From assembly GCA_019240115.1 (NCBI GenBank), contig JAFAYV010000087.1:1-64000 (forward strand): a stretch of DNA of 64,000 bases. Reading direction: 5' to 3'. The translations under genes were made by a program, and so were the position numbers. Shown one piece after another: positions 1-7,167 of the stretch. The notes under the pieces were generated by a model, which did not search any database, was not told the origin of the DNA, and worked only from the letters and a program-made list of their open reading frames with translations. Each line of letters starts with the position of its first letter. The first letter of the stretch is position 1. This stretch comes from Solirubrobacterales bacterium. GTDB lineage: Bacteria; Actinomycetota; Thermoleophilia; Solirubrobacterales; Solirubrobacteraceae.

Positions 1-86
1 TCCTCAGCGGCGACGGGCGACAGCTTTGTCGCAGGTCAGCCCACGGCGACCAATCCGCGGTGAGTCAGCCCGCCGTCCGCTGAGGA
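1..86. repeat. Inverted repeat, 10-bp perfect arms
   Basis: Bases 1-10 (TCCTCAGCGG) are exactly inverted at 77-86 (CCGCTGAGGA), 66 bp apart. Inside the arms the pairing stops. The pair lies just downstream of an IS110-type transposase remnant. It could be part of a mobile-element end or a chance hairpin, and the window edge prevents seeing the left context. Confidence 0.35.
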
Positions 87-123
87 CCATCCACCACACG
101 CCCGCTCAAACGCAAGCGCCCGG

Positions 124-468
124 TCAGCCTCTCACTGAAATCTGCACAGCGTCCCCGAGTTTTCCCGTTTCGCTGCGCTCAGCGCCCCCGATGCGACATA
201 TCGCTGCGACGGATGTAGGTTTGTCGCACCGGGGGCCTCCTCGCTGACGCCCGGGTGTGGTCGACGAATTGGGATACGCCCGCCCGTGGCGCAAAAGCAT
301 CTTCGAGACGCGGTGGCGAGCGTTCATCAGATCGCTACGGCAGGCGTCGTGCGCGCGGAGCAGCTCCCGCGCGGAGTCCACCGCCGGCCAGGGCACCACC
401 ACCGCCGTCAGCGAGCCGGCCCTCAGAGAGCCAACCAGCGGCTCGGCGTGCTTGCGATCGGTCTTGAC
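124..468 (-). pseudogene. IS110-family transposase remnant
   Basis: Reading the minus strand from 468, the translation carries the IS110 hallmark block KTDRKHAEPLVGSL followed by a Leu/Ala-rich stretch ending in NARHRVSKMLLRHGR. IS110 DEDD transposases have the same order, with a TDRRDA catalytic segment and then the LMRARHRLSKLLLRHG segment. Here the usual second Asp of the TDRxDA block is His. Recognisable similarity ends near 250, after which the frame runs on into unrelated residues to a stop at 124. Both the N-terminal DEDD half and the C-terminal transposase-20 domain are absent, and no start codon precedes the block, so this is a small decayed fragment. The first 650 bp hold no other gene I can support. 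Confidence 0.65.
184..236. repeat. Inverted repeat / hairpin inside IS110 remnant
   Basis: Arms 184-198 (GCCCCCGATGCGACA) and 222-236 (TGTCGCACCGGGGGC) pair at 14 of 15 positions around a 23-nt loop. It lies in the degenerate tail of the transposase remnant, so it may be a subterminal element sequence or an unrelated hairpin. Confidence 0.5.
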
Positions 469-651
469 CCCGCGTGGCGTCTGAGCCAGTCCACCGGCGT
501 CGGGATCCCCCAGACTAGGAGGTCGGGCTCGCCATAGAACGCGGCATCAAACGAGTTACCTCCAGTGAGGAGCGCCACCAGCGCGGTGGCTGGTCTGTGC
601 GGATCACCTGCCGTCCGCGCGGTAGCGCTGACGACCGGGAGCGCACGTCGG

Positions 652-1098
652 CTACCGCGCGTCCGGGGCCGTGGCAGGGGCCACCGATGCGTCTTGGTGC
701 GGCATGTCGAAGCGCGCCACCGTGAACGCGATCAGCACCGGCACGTGCACGGCGTAGACGACAAGCGAGAGGGTCAGCACGACCAGCGTCCCGCCCGAGA
801 GGCCGTCGTACAGAAAGGCGTACAGGATCAGGCCGGCGGTGACGGCGTAGGCGAGAACGGCCCAACGGGCGATCTGGAAGAAGCGATTCCAGTTGAAGCC
901 CGCGACGCGGGACAGCGCGAGGAGGTTGCCCGTGAGCAGCGCGGCCGAGAGCGCCAGGAGCACCACCGCGGGCGCGAGCGGGACGTGCTCGGGCAGGTGC
1001 GCGGACAGGTAGATGCCCCCGGCCACGATCAGCGCCAGGGACGCCATTCCGACCTCGGTGACCGGCGGCAGCCGGCGCTCGGTGGACGCCGAGCTCAT
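652..1098 (-). CDS. Small four-helix membrane protein, unknown function
   Basis: This is a 148-residue protein with about four hydrophobic segments, at roughly residues 16-33, 42-62, 78-97 and 103-126. The N-terminus and C-terminus are hydrophilic. I do not recognise the family. The ATG start at 1098 lies inside the first unit of a 23-bp triplicated repeat and overlaps the TGA of an 8-codon mini-ORF (ATGA). No Shine-Dalgarno sequence is visible, so translation probably depends on coupling to the upstream membrane protein gene (1141-1761). The pair, together with the cytochrome c lipoprotein further upstream, runs in one direction and may form a membrane redox group (inference only). Confidence 0.7.
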   Translation of the reverse strand: MSSASTERRLPPVTEVGMASLALIVAGGIYLSAHLPEHVPLAPAVVLLALSAALLTGNLLALSRVAGFNWNRFFQIARWAVLAYAVTAGLILYAFLYDGLSGGTLVVLTLSLVVYAVHVPVLIAFTVARFDMPHQDASVAPATAPDAR

Positions 1099-1157
1099 CC
1101 GGAGGCCAATCCCGAGCTCATCCGGAGGCCAATCCCGAGCTCAACCGGAGGCCAATC
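1089..1157. repeat. Three tandem 23-bp repeats spanning a gene junction
   Basis: Units lie at 1089-1111, 1112-1134 and 1135-1157. Units 1 and 2 are identical; unit 3 differs by one base (CAACC for CATCC). On the minus strand each unit contains a start overlapping a stop (ATGA in units 1 and 2, TTGA in unit 3). Unit 3 supplies the stop of the upstream gene and unit 1 the start of the downstream gene. Between them, two 8-codon frames (1144-1118 from TTG, 1121-1095 from ATG) each encode (M/L)SSGLASG and end in TGA overlapping the next start. Confidence 0.9.
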
Positions 1158-1761
1158 TGGTCATGATGACGAGCGTCGCGATCTGCATCAGGCCGGTGAT
1201 CCCGGCCGAGTAGATGAAGCGCTTCATGAGCCGCTCGATCACCTCGGGTCGCGGATGGGGCTTCTTCAGCTCGATGAGGACGGCGATGTTCGCCGGCTCG
1301 AGCAGCCCCAGCGCGATGATCGCCATGACGCCGACGACCACGTAGCTCGCGACGACCCAACCGTGGTCGGGGCTGGAGGTCAGCACGAAGCCGAGCTTGT
1401 TGCCGAGCTGCCAGCCGGCGGCGAGCGCCACCGTGACCACGGTCGGCATGATCAGCACCATCTTCGGCATCAGCCGTGTGGTCAGCTCGATCCGTGCGGG
1501 GATCGACAGACGGCCGAGGATCGGACCGAGCACCAAGCCCACGAACAGATCGATGATCGTCCATGCGGCCCCGCCGACGACGTGCAGGAACATCAGTGGC
1601 CAGAGCTTGTTGACCGCGATCGCGACGATCAGCGCCACGAAGACGACCGCGACGCCGATCAGTCCCTTGCGAGGGACGACCTCGAACCCGATGCGAGCCG
1701 GCGGCGCGCCCGCCTGCTCCGGCGCTTGCGCGGGTCCGACGGTTATGGACGCCCCGGTCAT
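1141..1761 (-). CDS. Multi-pass membrane protein, DUF2269-like
   Basis: The protein has 206 residues. An Ala/Pro-rich N-terminal tail precedes about five hydrophobic segments (near residues 34-52, 56-80, 98-118, 136-156 and 185-203). The segment LMFLHVVGGAAWT, with a conserved-looking His before a Gly-rich helix, resembles the DUF2269/CopD-like integral membrane family. The resemblance is by eye and not decisive. The ATG at 1761 is the only good start. The C-terminus, RLASG, is encoded by the third unit of a 23-bp repeat, and the downstream four-helix membrane protein follows through two tiny coupled frames. A cytochrome c lipoprotein gene ends 126 bp upstream, in the same orientation. Confidence 0.6.
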   Translation of the reverse strand: MTGASITVGPAQAPEQAGAPPARIGFEVVPRKGLIGVAVVFVALIVAIAVNKLWPLMFLHVVGGAAWTIIDLFVGLVLGPILGRLSIPARIELTTRLMPKMVLIMPTVVTVALAAGWQLGNKLGFVLTSSPDHGWVVASYVVVGVMAIIALGLLEPANIAVLIELKKPHPRPEVIERLMKRFIYSAGITGLMQIATLVIMTRLASG

Positions 1762-1887
1762 CTCCGATCCTCCGCTCTGGGCCCCGACAGAGCTGACCGC
1801 CCGTCCCGACCCCGTGTCGCGACCGGCGCGCCCTTCAGGCCAGCGCGGACCCTACCAGCGTCGAAGGGCGATGTCCATGCGTGTCGG

Positions 1888-2223
1888 CTAGCGCGCGGAT
1901 GAGGCGACGAACCGGGCCACGGCGGCGATCTGTGCCTTGGACAACGACCCCGCGAAGCTGGGCATCGGCCCGCCACCCTGCGTGACCTGGCGAGCGACGG
2001 CAGCGACCGACGGCTTCAGCTCGTCGAGATTCGGACCGATGCTCCCCGTCGCGCCGGCGGCCGCCAACGTATGGCATCGCGAGCATCCGGCGCTCGCAAA
2101 GATCCGCTGGCCCGAGCTCGCCGCCGACCCGCCCGACGCAGCGGAGGACGATCCTCCGCACGCCGACACGGCGAGCCCGGCGACTACGGCGACCACGGCG
2201 ACGGTGGCCCGACGTCGCCTCAT
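1888..2223 (-). CDS. Lipoprotein c-type cytochrome
   Basis: This is a 111-residue mono-haem cytochrome c. Residues 1-21 form an Arg-rich lipoprotein signal peptide ending at Cys22 (VSAC), so the protein should be anchored to the outer face of the membrane. A Ser/Gly-rich linker leads to the haem-attachment motif CSRCH at residues 47-51. Met87 in GGPMPSF is a good candidate sixth ligand. Length and order (CxxCH, GPNLDEL, PMPSF) fit class I cytochromes resembling the cytochrome c domains of oxidases and dehydrogenases. It would carry electrons to or from a membrane oxidoreductase, and the partner is not evident. The downstream membrane proteins at 1141-1761 and 652-1098 may be functionally linked. 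Confidence 0.88.
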   Translation of the reverse strand: MRRRRATVAVVAVVAGLAVSACGGSSSAASGGSAASSGQRIFASAGCSRCHTLAAAGATGSIGPNLDELKPSVAAVARQVTQGGGPMPSFAGSLSKAQIAAVARFVASSAR

Positions 2224-2358
2224 GTCAGGCCCGCGCGCCGCATGCCGGCAGCATGCTATCGGTGCTCGAGGCGACAGACCGCGGGCTCGCCGAATGGATC
2301 ATCAGCTTGCGCACGGGCGGCGCCCGGCCCGTGGTCGGGGACCGCATCCCGCCTCTTC

Positions 2359-3648
2359 TCAGACGGTCTGCAGGCCCTCGGACCGGCGAGCGTGGACGTC
2401 GGCGGCGCCGGTCTCCTCGAGCTCGCGCCCACGGGTGCTCGGCGCGAACGCGATCCCGATCAGTCCCGAGACGAACAGCAGTGCGGCGAGCACGAAGGCG
2501 AGCGTGCTGAAGCCGGCCTTCTCGACGGTCGGCAACAGCAGGATCCAGCCGCCGAGACCCACGCGCACGACGCCGAACATGAAGCCCTGCGCGGTGGAGC
2601 GCAGCAGGGTGGGAAACAGCTCCCCGCTCCACAGCTGGAACAGCGACTGCTGGCCGATGCCGGCGCCGACGCCGAAGAGCAGCACGTTGAACAGCGCGAC
2701 CACGAACGTCACGTGCAGGAAGATGAACGGGATGAAGGCGAGGATCTGCAGACCGCTGGCCCAGGTCAGCAGCTTGCGGCGGCTGACGGAATCGACCAGT
2801 GGCATGTAGAGGGCACCGACGGAGACGGCGGTGGAGGCAAACCAGATCGCCTGCAGCGCGTAGGTAGCTCGCGGCGTCGTGGACCCCACGGCATCGAGGA
2901 TCGATGGGAAGAAGAATCCATACGTGCCGGCCACGAGGTTCCACACCCCGTACATGAGGATCAGAAACGTAAGCGCTCGCACATGCCGACGCGTGAACAG
3001 CTCGCGGAAGGCGCTGGCCGCGCCGGCGGCCTGCTCCTGCGCACGCGTCCACAGCGCCGACTCCACCATCCGCTGGCGCAGCGCCCAGGTCAGCAACGCG
3101 ACGACGAACAGCTGCGCGAAGAGGATCCGCGGCATCGTGTGGCCGAGCCCCAGGAGCGCGATGCCCAGGATGAGCGGCACGAGCGTGCCGACGTACCAGA
3201 GCACCTGGGCCAGGCCGGCCACGCGACCGCGCGACTCGGTGGGCGCGGTCTCCGTGATGAGCGTCCAGGAGGCGGGAACGTCGGCTCCCACGGTGAGCCC
3301 GACCACGAAGTAGCCGAAGATCAGCATCCACGAGGCCTGCGCAAAGATGATCCACAGCACGCCGAAGGCGTAGAGCAGCAGGTCCCACTGGTAGATCCTC
3401 TTGCGACCGAGCACGTCGCAGATCCGCCCGCCGACGAGCGCGCCGAGGCCGGCCGAGATCGCGTTGGAGCTGAACGCGCCGAGCAGCGAGACGAAGCTCG
3501 ACCCGAAGCCGAACTGCTTGGTCCAGATCGGCAGCGACACCGCGCCGGCGACGATTGAGCCCGAGTCGATGTAGTTCGCCATCGCGGCCAACAGCGTCCT
3601 GCGCCATTGCGCTGCACCGACGGCTTGCCTCTCAACTCTCACGTACAT
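2359..3648 (-). CDS. MFS sugar transporter, candidate L-rhamnose carrier
   Basis: This 429-residue protein has about twelve hydrophobic segments. The MFS signature is present in the loop after helix 2 (GGRICDVLGRKRIY, near residues 72-85) and an analogous SRRK loop occurs in the second half. The family is the metabolite:H+ symporter/sugar porter group. It is transcribed away from the DeoR regulator and rhamnose enzymes. Its upstream region (3649-3707) contains a 16-bp motif that reappears before rhamnulokinase, so it is probably co-regulated with the catabolic genes. L-rhamnose as substrate is an inference from this context; another rhamnoside or lactaldehyde-type product cannot be excluded. 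A separate ABC importer lies downstream, so the locus has two uptake candidates. Confidence 0.8.
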   Translation of the reverse strand: MYVRVERQAVGAAQWRRTLLAAMANYIDSGSIVAGAVSLPIWTKQFGFGSSFVSLLGAFSSNAISAGLGALVGGRICDVLGRKRIYQWDLLLYAFGVLWIIFAQASWMLIFGYFVVGLTVGADVPASWTLITETAPTESRGRVAGLAQVLWYVGTLVPLILGIALLGLGHTMPRILFAQLFVVALLTWALRQRMVESALWTRAQEQAAGAASAFRELFTRRHVRALTFLILMYGVWNLVAGTYGFFFPSILDAVGSTTPRATYALQAIWFASTAVSVGALYMPLVDSVSRRKLLTWASGLQILAFIPFIFLHVTFVVALFNVLLFGVGAGIGQQSLFQLWSGELFPTLLRSTAQGFMFGVVRVGLGGWILLLPTVEKAGFSTLAFVLAALLFVSGLIGIAFAPSTRGRELEETGAADVHARRSEGLQTV

Positions 3649-3662
3649 GTCCTACCCGGTCT

Positions 3663-3688
3663 GATGATCGTTTATGCGCGAATCTGAT
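3663..3688. promoter_or_regulatory. Putative DeoR operator, MFS side
   Basis: The 16-mer CGTTTATGCGCGAATC (3669-3684) matches CGTTTGTGCACGATTC (4597-4612) at 13 of 16 positions, and both occur next to GATGATCG. One copy lies upstream of the MFS gene and one upstream of rhaB/deoR, as expected for a shared operator. The surrounding sequence is unusually AT-rich for this window. Confidence 0.5.
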
Positions 3689-3707
3689 CTATATTCCCCC
3701 GAACCGA

Positions 3708-4529
3708 TCAGTCAAGGCTGACGTCGGTACGTCGCCGGTTCTGCACTCGAGCGCCCAACGTGCGCAGCCGGCGCAGCTCGCCATCGGTGAGGTCGACGGT
3801 CTCGACGCGGGTCACGGACTGCACCGGGGCAATCGCCACCAAGCCGCGCGCCGTGAGCTTGGATCGGTCGACCAGCAGGATGGTTTCCCCCGCCTGCGCC
3901 ATCATCGCCTGCTTGACCTCGGCTTCGAGAGGGTCAGCTTCGGTGAGCGTTCCGTCGGCGGTCAAGGCCTTGACGCTGAAGAACAGGTGGTCGGGGAAGT
4001 GCTCGCGGACCGACTGCACGGCCAGGGGTCCCACGAAGGAGCGATTGACGCGGCGCAGGGTGCCGCCGACCATCACCACACCGATCGAGGGCGGCGACCG
4101 TTCGAACAGCAGATTCGCGATCGGCAGGCTGTTGGTCAGCACGGTGGCGGCGAGTCCCCGCTCGGCCAGGCATCGCGCGACGAAATAGCTGGTCGTGGAG
4201 GAGTCCAGGAAGATCGTCGGATTTGGCGCCAGCGCCGTGACCGCCGCCACCGCGAGGCATCGCTTCTCCGGCACGTGGGCTGACAGCCGGCGGGCGAACG
4301 CGTCCTCGTGCGCGTGGGCCCCGGGCCGGATGGCGCCGCCGTGGGTGCGGCGAGCTTCGCCACGCTCGGCCAGCTGCGAGAGATCGCGTCGCGCGGTGAT
4401 CGGCGAGACCCCGAAGCGAGCCTGCACCTCGGCGACGGTGATCGAGCCTCGCTCGCCGAGCTGCTCGAGGATCGCTTGACGACGGGTCTCGGCGAGCGGG
4501 TTCCCGCCTTCATCTTGCTTGCGCGGCAT
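3708..4529 (-). CDS. DeoR/GlpR-family transcriptional regulator of rhamnose genes
   Basis: The protein has 273 residues. Residues about 18-65 form the DeoR winged helix-turn-helix (RRQAILEQL ... VAEVQARFGVSPITARRDL ... THGGAI). This is followed by the DeoRC sensor domain with FLDSSTTSYFVARCL, the sugar-phosphate-binding fold typical of the family. I chose the ATG at 4529 because the HTH then begins about 17 residues in, as in relatives. An upstream ATG at 4607 would add 26 residues that overlap the promoter. It is divergent from rhaB, so it probably represses or senses through a rhamnose-pathway phosphosugar such as rhamnulose-1-phosphate (inference). Likely targets are rhaB-rhaI-rhaD and the MFS gene, via the shared motif. 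Confidence 0.88.
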   Translation of the reverse strand: MPRKQDEGGNPLAETRRQAILEQLGERGSITVAEVQARFGVSPITARRDLSQLAERGEARRTHGGAIRPGAHAHEDAFARRLSAHVPEKRCLAVAAVTALAPNPTIFLDSSTTSYFVARCLAERGLAATVLTNSLPIANLLFERSPPSIGVVMVGGTLRRVNRSFVGPLAVQSVREHFPDHLFFSVKALTADGTLTEADPLEAEVKQAMMAQAGETILLVDRSKLTARGLVAIAPVQSVTRVETVDLTDGELRRLRTLGARVQNRRRTDVSLD

Positions 4530-4580
4530 CTGTCCGAGCCTCGGAGGATCGTGAGGTGCGGGGTCATGATACGGACGGCC

Positions 4581-4613
4581 GATGATCGCTTGTGGTCGTT
4601 TGTGCACGATTCG
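4581..4613. promoter_or_regulatory. Putative DeoR operator between deoR-type gene and rhaB
   Basis: GATGATCG at 4581 is followed by CGTTTGTGCACGATTC at 4597-4612, matching the motif upstream of the MFS transporter (13/16). It lies in the 104-bp divergent gap between the regulator start (4529) and rhaB start (4634). Confidence 0.5.
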
Positions 4614-4633
4614 CTTCGGGAAGCCTGACTCCG

Positions 4634-6034
4634 ATGGAGTTCGCGGCCATCGACCTTGGCGCCTCCAGCGGTCGGGTCCATCTCGGCCGGCTCGCGGATG
4701 GCGTGCTGACGCTCGAGGAGGCTCATCGCTTTCCCAATCGTCCGGTGCGTCTGCCCGACGGCCTGCATTGGGATCTCCTGCACCTGTACCGCGAGGCGGT
4801 CGAGGCGCTGCGCGGGCGCACGCTGGCCGGCGTCGGCGTCGACTCCTGGGCGGTCGACTACGCGCTGCTCGACGAGCAGGGACGGCTGCTCGGACTGCCG
4901 TTTCACTACCGCGACGACCGCACGCGGGACATGATGGCCGGCTTTCCGCGCGAGGAGGCCTACGCGGTCACCGCGATCCAGACGATGCCGATCAACACCG
5001 TCTTCCAGTTGCTTGCCGAGCGGGATTCGCCCGCGCTGCGCTCCGCCGATCGCATCGCGCTGATCCCGGACCTGATCGCTCACTGGCTGAGCGGCGAACT
5101 GGTCAACGAGCGAACCAACGCCTCGACGACCGGTCTGCTCGACGCCCGCACCGGCGAATGGTCGCAGGAGCTGATCGCGCGCCTCGGATTGCCGGCCCGC
5201 CCCTTCGGAGCGCTGGTCGACCCCGGGACCGCGCTCGGAACCGTCAGGGACCATCACGGGATCGACGCAGCGGTCTTCGCGGTGGCGTCACACGACACCG
5301 CGTCGGCGTTCGTGGGCACCCCGCTGACCGATCGACGCTCGGCGATCCTCTCTTCCGGCACCTGGTCGCTGCTCGGCCTCGAGCTCACGGGGCCCGTGTT
5401 CTCAGATGCGGAACTGTCCAACGAGCGGGGGGTGGATGGAACCATCCGGCTGCTCAAGAACGTGATGGGGCTCTGGCTCGAGCAGGAGTGCGCCCGTGCC
5501 TGGGGCGCGTCCGCCGAGGATCTGCAGGCGGAGGCCGCGACGGCCCGCGCCGACGTGCCGCTGTTCGATCCCGATCGCAAGGAGCTCCTCGCGCCGGGTG
5601 ACATGCCGGCCCGCGTCGCCGCGGCCTGCGGGGAGCGCAACCTCGGTCACGGCGAGATGATCCGCTCGATCTATCTGTCGTTGGCCTGCCGATACCGCAC
5701 GGTGCTCGAGCGCTTGGAGCGCGCCGCAGGCCGAGACGTGCGCGCCATCCACGTGATCGGCGGCGGGGCTCGCAACGCGTTGCTCTGCCAGCTCACCGCC
5801 GATCTGTGCGAGCGCGAAGTGCGCGCGGGCCCCACCGAGGCCGCAGCCGTGGGCAACCTGCTCGTCCAGGCTCGCGCCGCCGGAGAGCTCGCTTCGCTGG
5901 ACGATATGCGTGCGGTGAGCGCGGCCTCGGTCCGGCCTTCGGTCCACGAGCCCTCGTGGGCCGCCGAGCAGGTGCAGGAGGCGCTGGGCCGCTTTGCCAC
6001 GGCGCAGGCGACACCCCTCGGCGCCCATGCCTGA
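4634..6034 (+). CDS. rhaB: Rhamnulokinase
   Basis: Phosphorylates L-rhamnulose to L-rhamnulose-1-phosphate with ATP in the cytoplasm, the second step of L-rhamnose catabolism. It has 466 residues and the FGGY kinase architecture. The N-terminal phosphate-binding motif is DLGASSGR (7-14), followed by the rhamnulokinase-type HWDLLHLYREAVEAL. The catalytic Asp is in ASHDTASAF (Asp221), then SSGTWSLLG, and the C-terminal adenosine motif is GGGARNALLCQLTADL. The ATG at 4634 is chosen over one at 4592 because the family begins directly at the FAAIDLG strand. It opens a three-gene operon; its TGA overlaps the isomerase start by 8 bases. Expression probably depends on the DeoR operator at 4597-4612. 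Confidence 0.95.
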   Translation: MEFAAIDLGASSGRVHLGRLADGVLTLEEAHRFPNRPVRLPDGLHWDLLHLYREAVEALRGRTLAGVGVDSWAVDYALLDEQGRLLGLPFHYRDDRTRDMMAGFPREEAYAVTAIQTMPINTVFQLLAERDSPALRSADRIALIPDLIAHWLSGELVNERTNASTTGLLDARTGEWSQELIARLGLPARPFGALVDPGTALGTVRDHHGIDAAVFAVASHDTASAFVGTPLTDRRSAILSSGTWSLLGLELTGPVFSDAELSNERGVDGTIRLLKNVMGLWLEQECARAWGASAEDLQAEAATARADVPLFDPDRKELLAPGDMPARVAAACGERNLGHGEMIRSIYLSLACRYRTVLERLERAAGRDVRAIHVIGGGARNALLCQLTADLCEREVRAGPTEAAAVGNLLVQARAAGELASLDDMRAVSAASVRPSVHEPSWAAEQVQEALGRFATAQATPLGAHA

Positions 6035-7160
6035 CCTCACCGTCGCTTTCCGCGAGCTGGTGATCGAGACTCCGTCCTGGGGTTATGGCGATTCGGGGAC
6101 CCGGTTCGGGGTGTTCCCGCAGCCGGGGCGACCCCGCGACCTCGGCGACAAGCTCGACGATGCCGCCGAGGTGCATCGTCTGACCGGCACGGCGGGGGCG
6201 GTCGCCTTGCACTTCCCTTGGGACGCCGTCGATGACTACGGCGCGCTGGGCGCCGAGATCGCGTCACGGGGCCTGCGCGCGGGCGCGGTCAACCCCAACC
6301 TGTTCGAGGACCCCGAGTACAAGCTGGGTTCGGTCGCCCACCCCAACGCCCGCGTCCGCGAGAGAGCCATCGCCCATCTGCGGCAGTGCGTGCGGATCGC
6401 CGAGCAGATCGGCAGCGACGCGCTCTCGCTGTGGCTGGCCGACGGAACCAACTACCCCGGGCAGGACGATCTCCGCGAGCGCCGTCGGCGGCTCCTCGAT
6501 GCCCTGAGCCGCGTCTACGCCGAGCTGCCGCTCGACCACGAGCTCCTGATCGAATACAAGTTCTTCGAGCCCGCGTTCTATGCCACCGACCTCGCCGATT
6601 GGGGCAGCGCGCTGCTCGCCTGCGTGCGCCTCGGGGAGCGGGCGAGGGTGCTCGTCGATCTCGGCCACCACGCGCAGGGGGCCAACATCGAGCAGATCGT
6701 CGCCCTCCTCAGCGACGAGGGCCGGTTGGGCGGCTTTCATTTCAACAACCGCAAGTACGCCGACGACGATCTCATCGTCGGCTCGGTCAACCCGTTCGAG
6801 CTCTTCCTCATCTTCGTGGAGCTCGTCGCGGCCGACCGGCTGCCACGGCTGACGATCGACCAGAGCCACAACGTCGAGCCCAAGGTCGAGGCGATGGTGC
6901 TGAGCGTCGTCAACATCCAGGAGGCCTACGCCAAGGCGCTGCGCGTTGATCGGAAGGCGCTCGTGGCGGCGCAGCGAAGCGGCGATGTCCTCGGCGGCCA
7001 CGAGGCGCTGCTCGAGGCGTTCAACGCCGACGTCCGCGGCGACTGCGCGGCGGCGCGCGCCGCTCTCGGCGCCGCGCCGGACCCCATCGAGGCGCTGCGG
7101 GCCTCCGGCTATGCCGCCCGGGCTGCCGTGCAACGCGCGAAGCCCAAGCCAAGGAGCTGA
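6027..7160 (+). CDS. rhaI: L-rhamnose isomerase, RhaI (TIM-barrel) type
   Basis: Interconverts L-rhamnose and L-rhamnulose, the first catabolic step. The 377-residue sugar isomerase belongs to the xylose-isomerase-like TIM-barrel group (Pseudomonas stutzeri-type L-rhamnose isomerase), not the E. coli RhaA family. Metal- and substrate-binding segments include LLIEYKFFEPAFYATD, LVDLGHHAQGANIEQIV and GGFHFNNRKYADDDL, the usual Glu/Asp/His ligands of the family. The start ATG at 6027 lies within the end of rhaB, giving an 8-bp overlap and translational coupling. The closest alternative would be a related ketose/aldose isomerase, but the kinase and aldolase neighbours make rhamnose the clear choice. 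Confidence 0.92.
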   Translation: MPDLTVAFRELVIETPSWGYGDSGTRFGVFPQPGRPRDLGDKLDDAAEVHRLTGTAGAVALHFPWDAVDDYGALGAEIASRGLRAGAVNPNLFEDPEYKLGSVAHPNARVRERAIAHLRQCVRIAEQIGSDALSLWLADGTNYPGQDDLRERRRRLLDALSRVYAELPLDHELLIEYKFFEPAFYATDLADWGSALLACVRLGERARVLVDLGHHAQGANIEQIVALLSDEGRLGGFHFNNRKYADDDLIVGSVNPFELFLIFVELVAADRLPRLTIDQSHNVEPKVEAMVLSVVNIQEAYAKALRVDRKALVAAQRSGDVLGGHEALLEAFNADVRGDCAAARAALGAAPDPIEALRASGYAARAAVQRAKPKPRS

Positions 7161-7167
7161 ACCGCTG

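Noticed and set aside
565-1902. Very long + strand frame rich in Asp, Arg, Gly and Gln
   Set aside because: It is antisense to two clear membrane protein genes and has the composition of a GC-rich antisense frame with no domain.
2071-3558. 495-codon + strand frame
   Set aside because: It overlaps the cytochrome c and MFS transporter genes on the other strand and has only low-complexity charged sequence.
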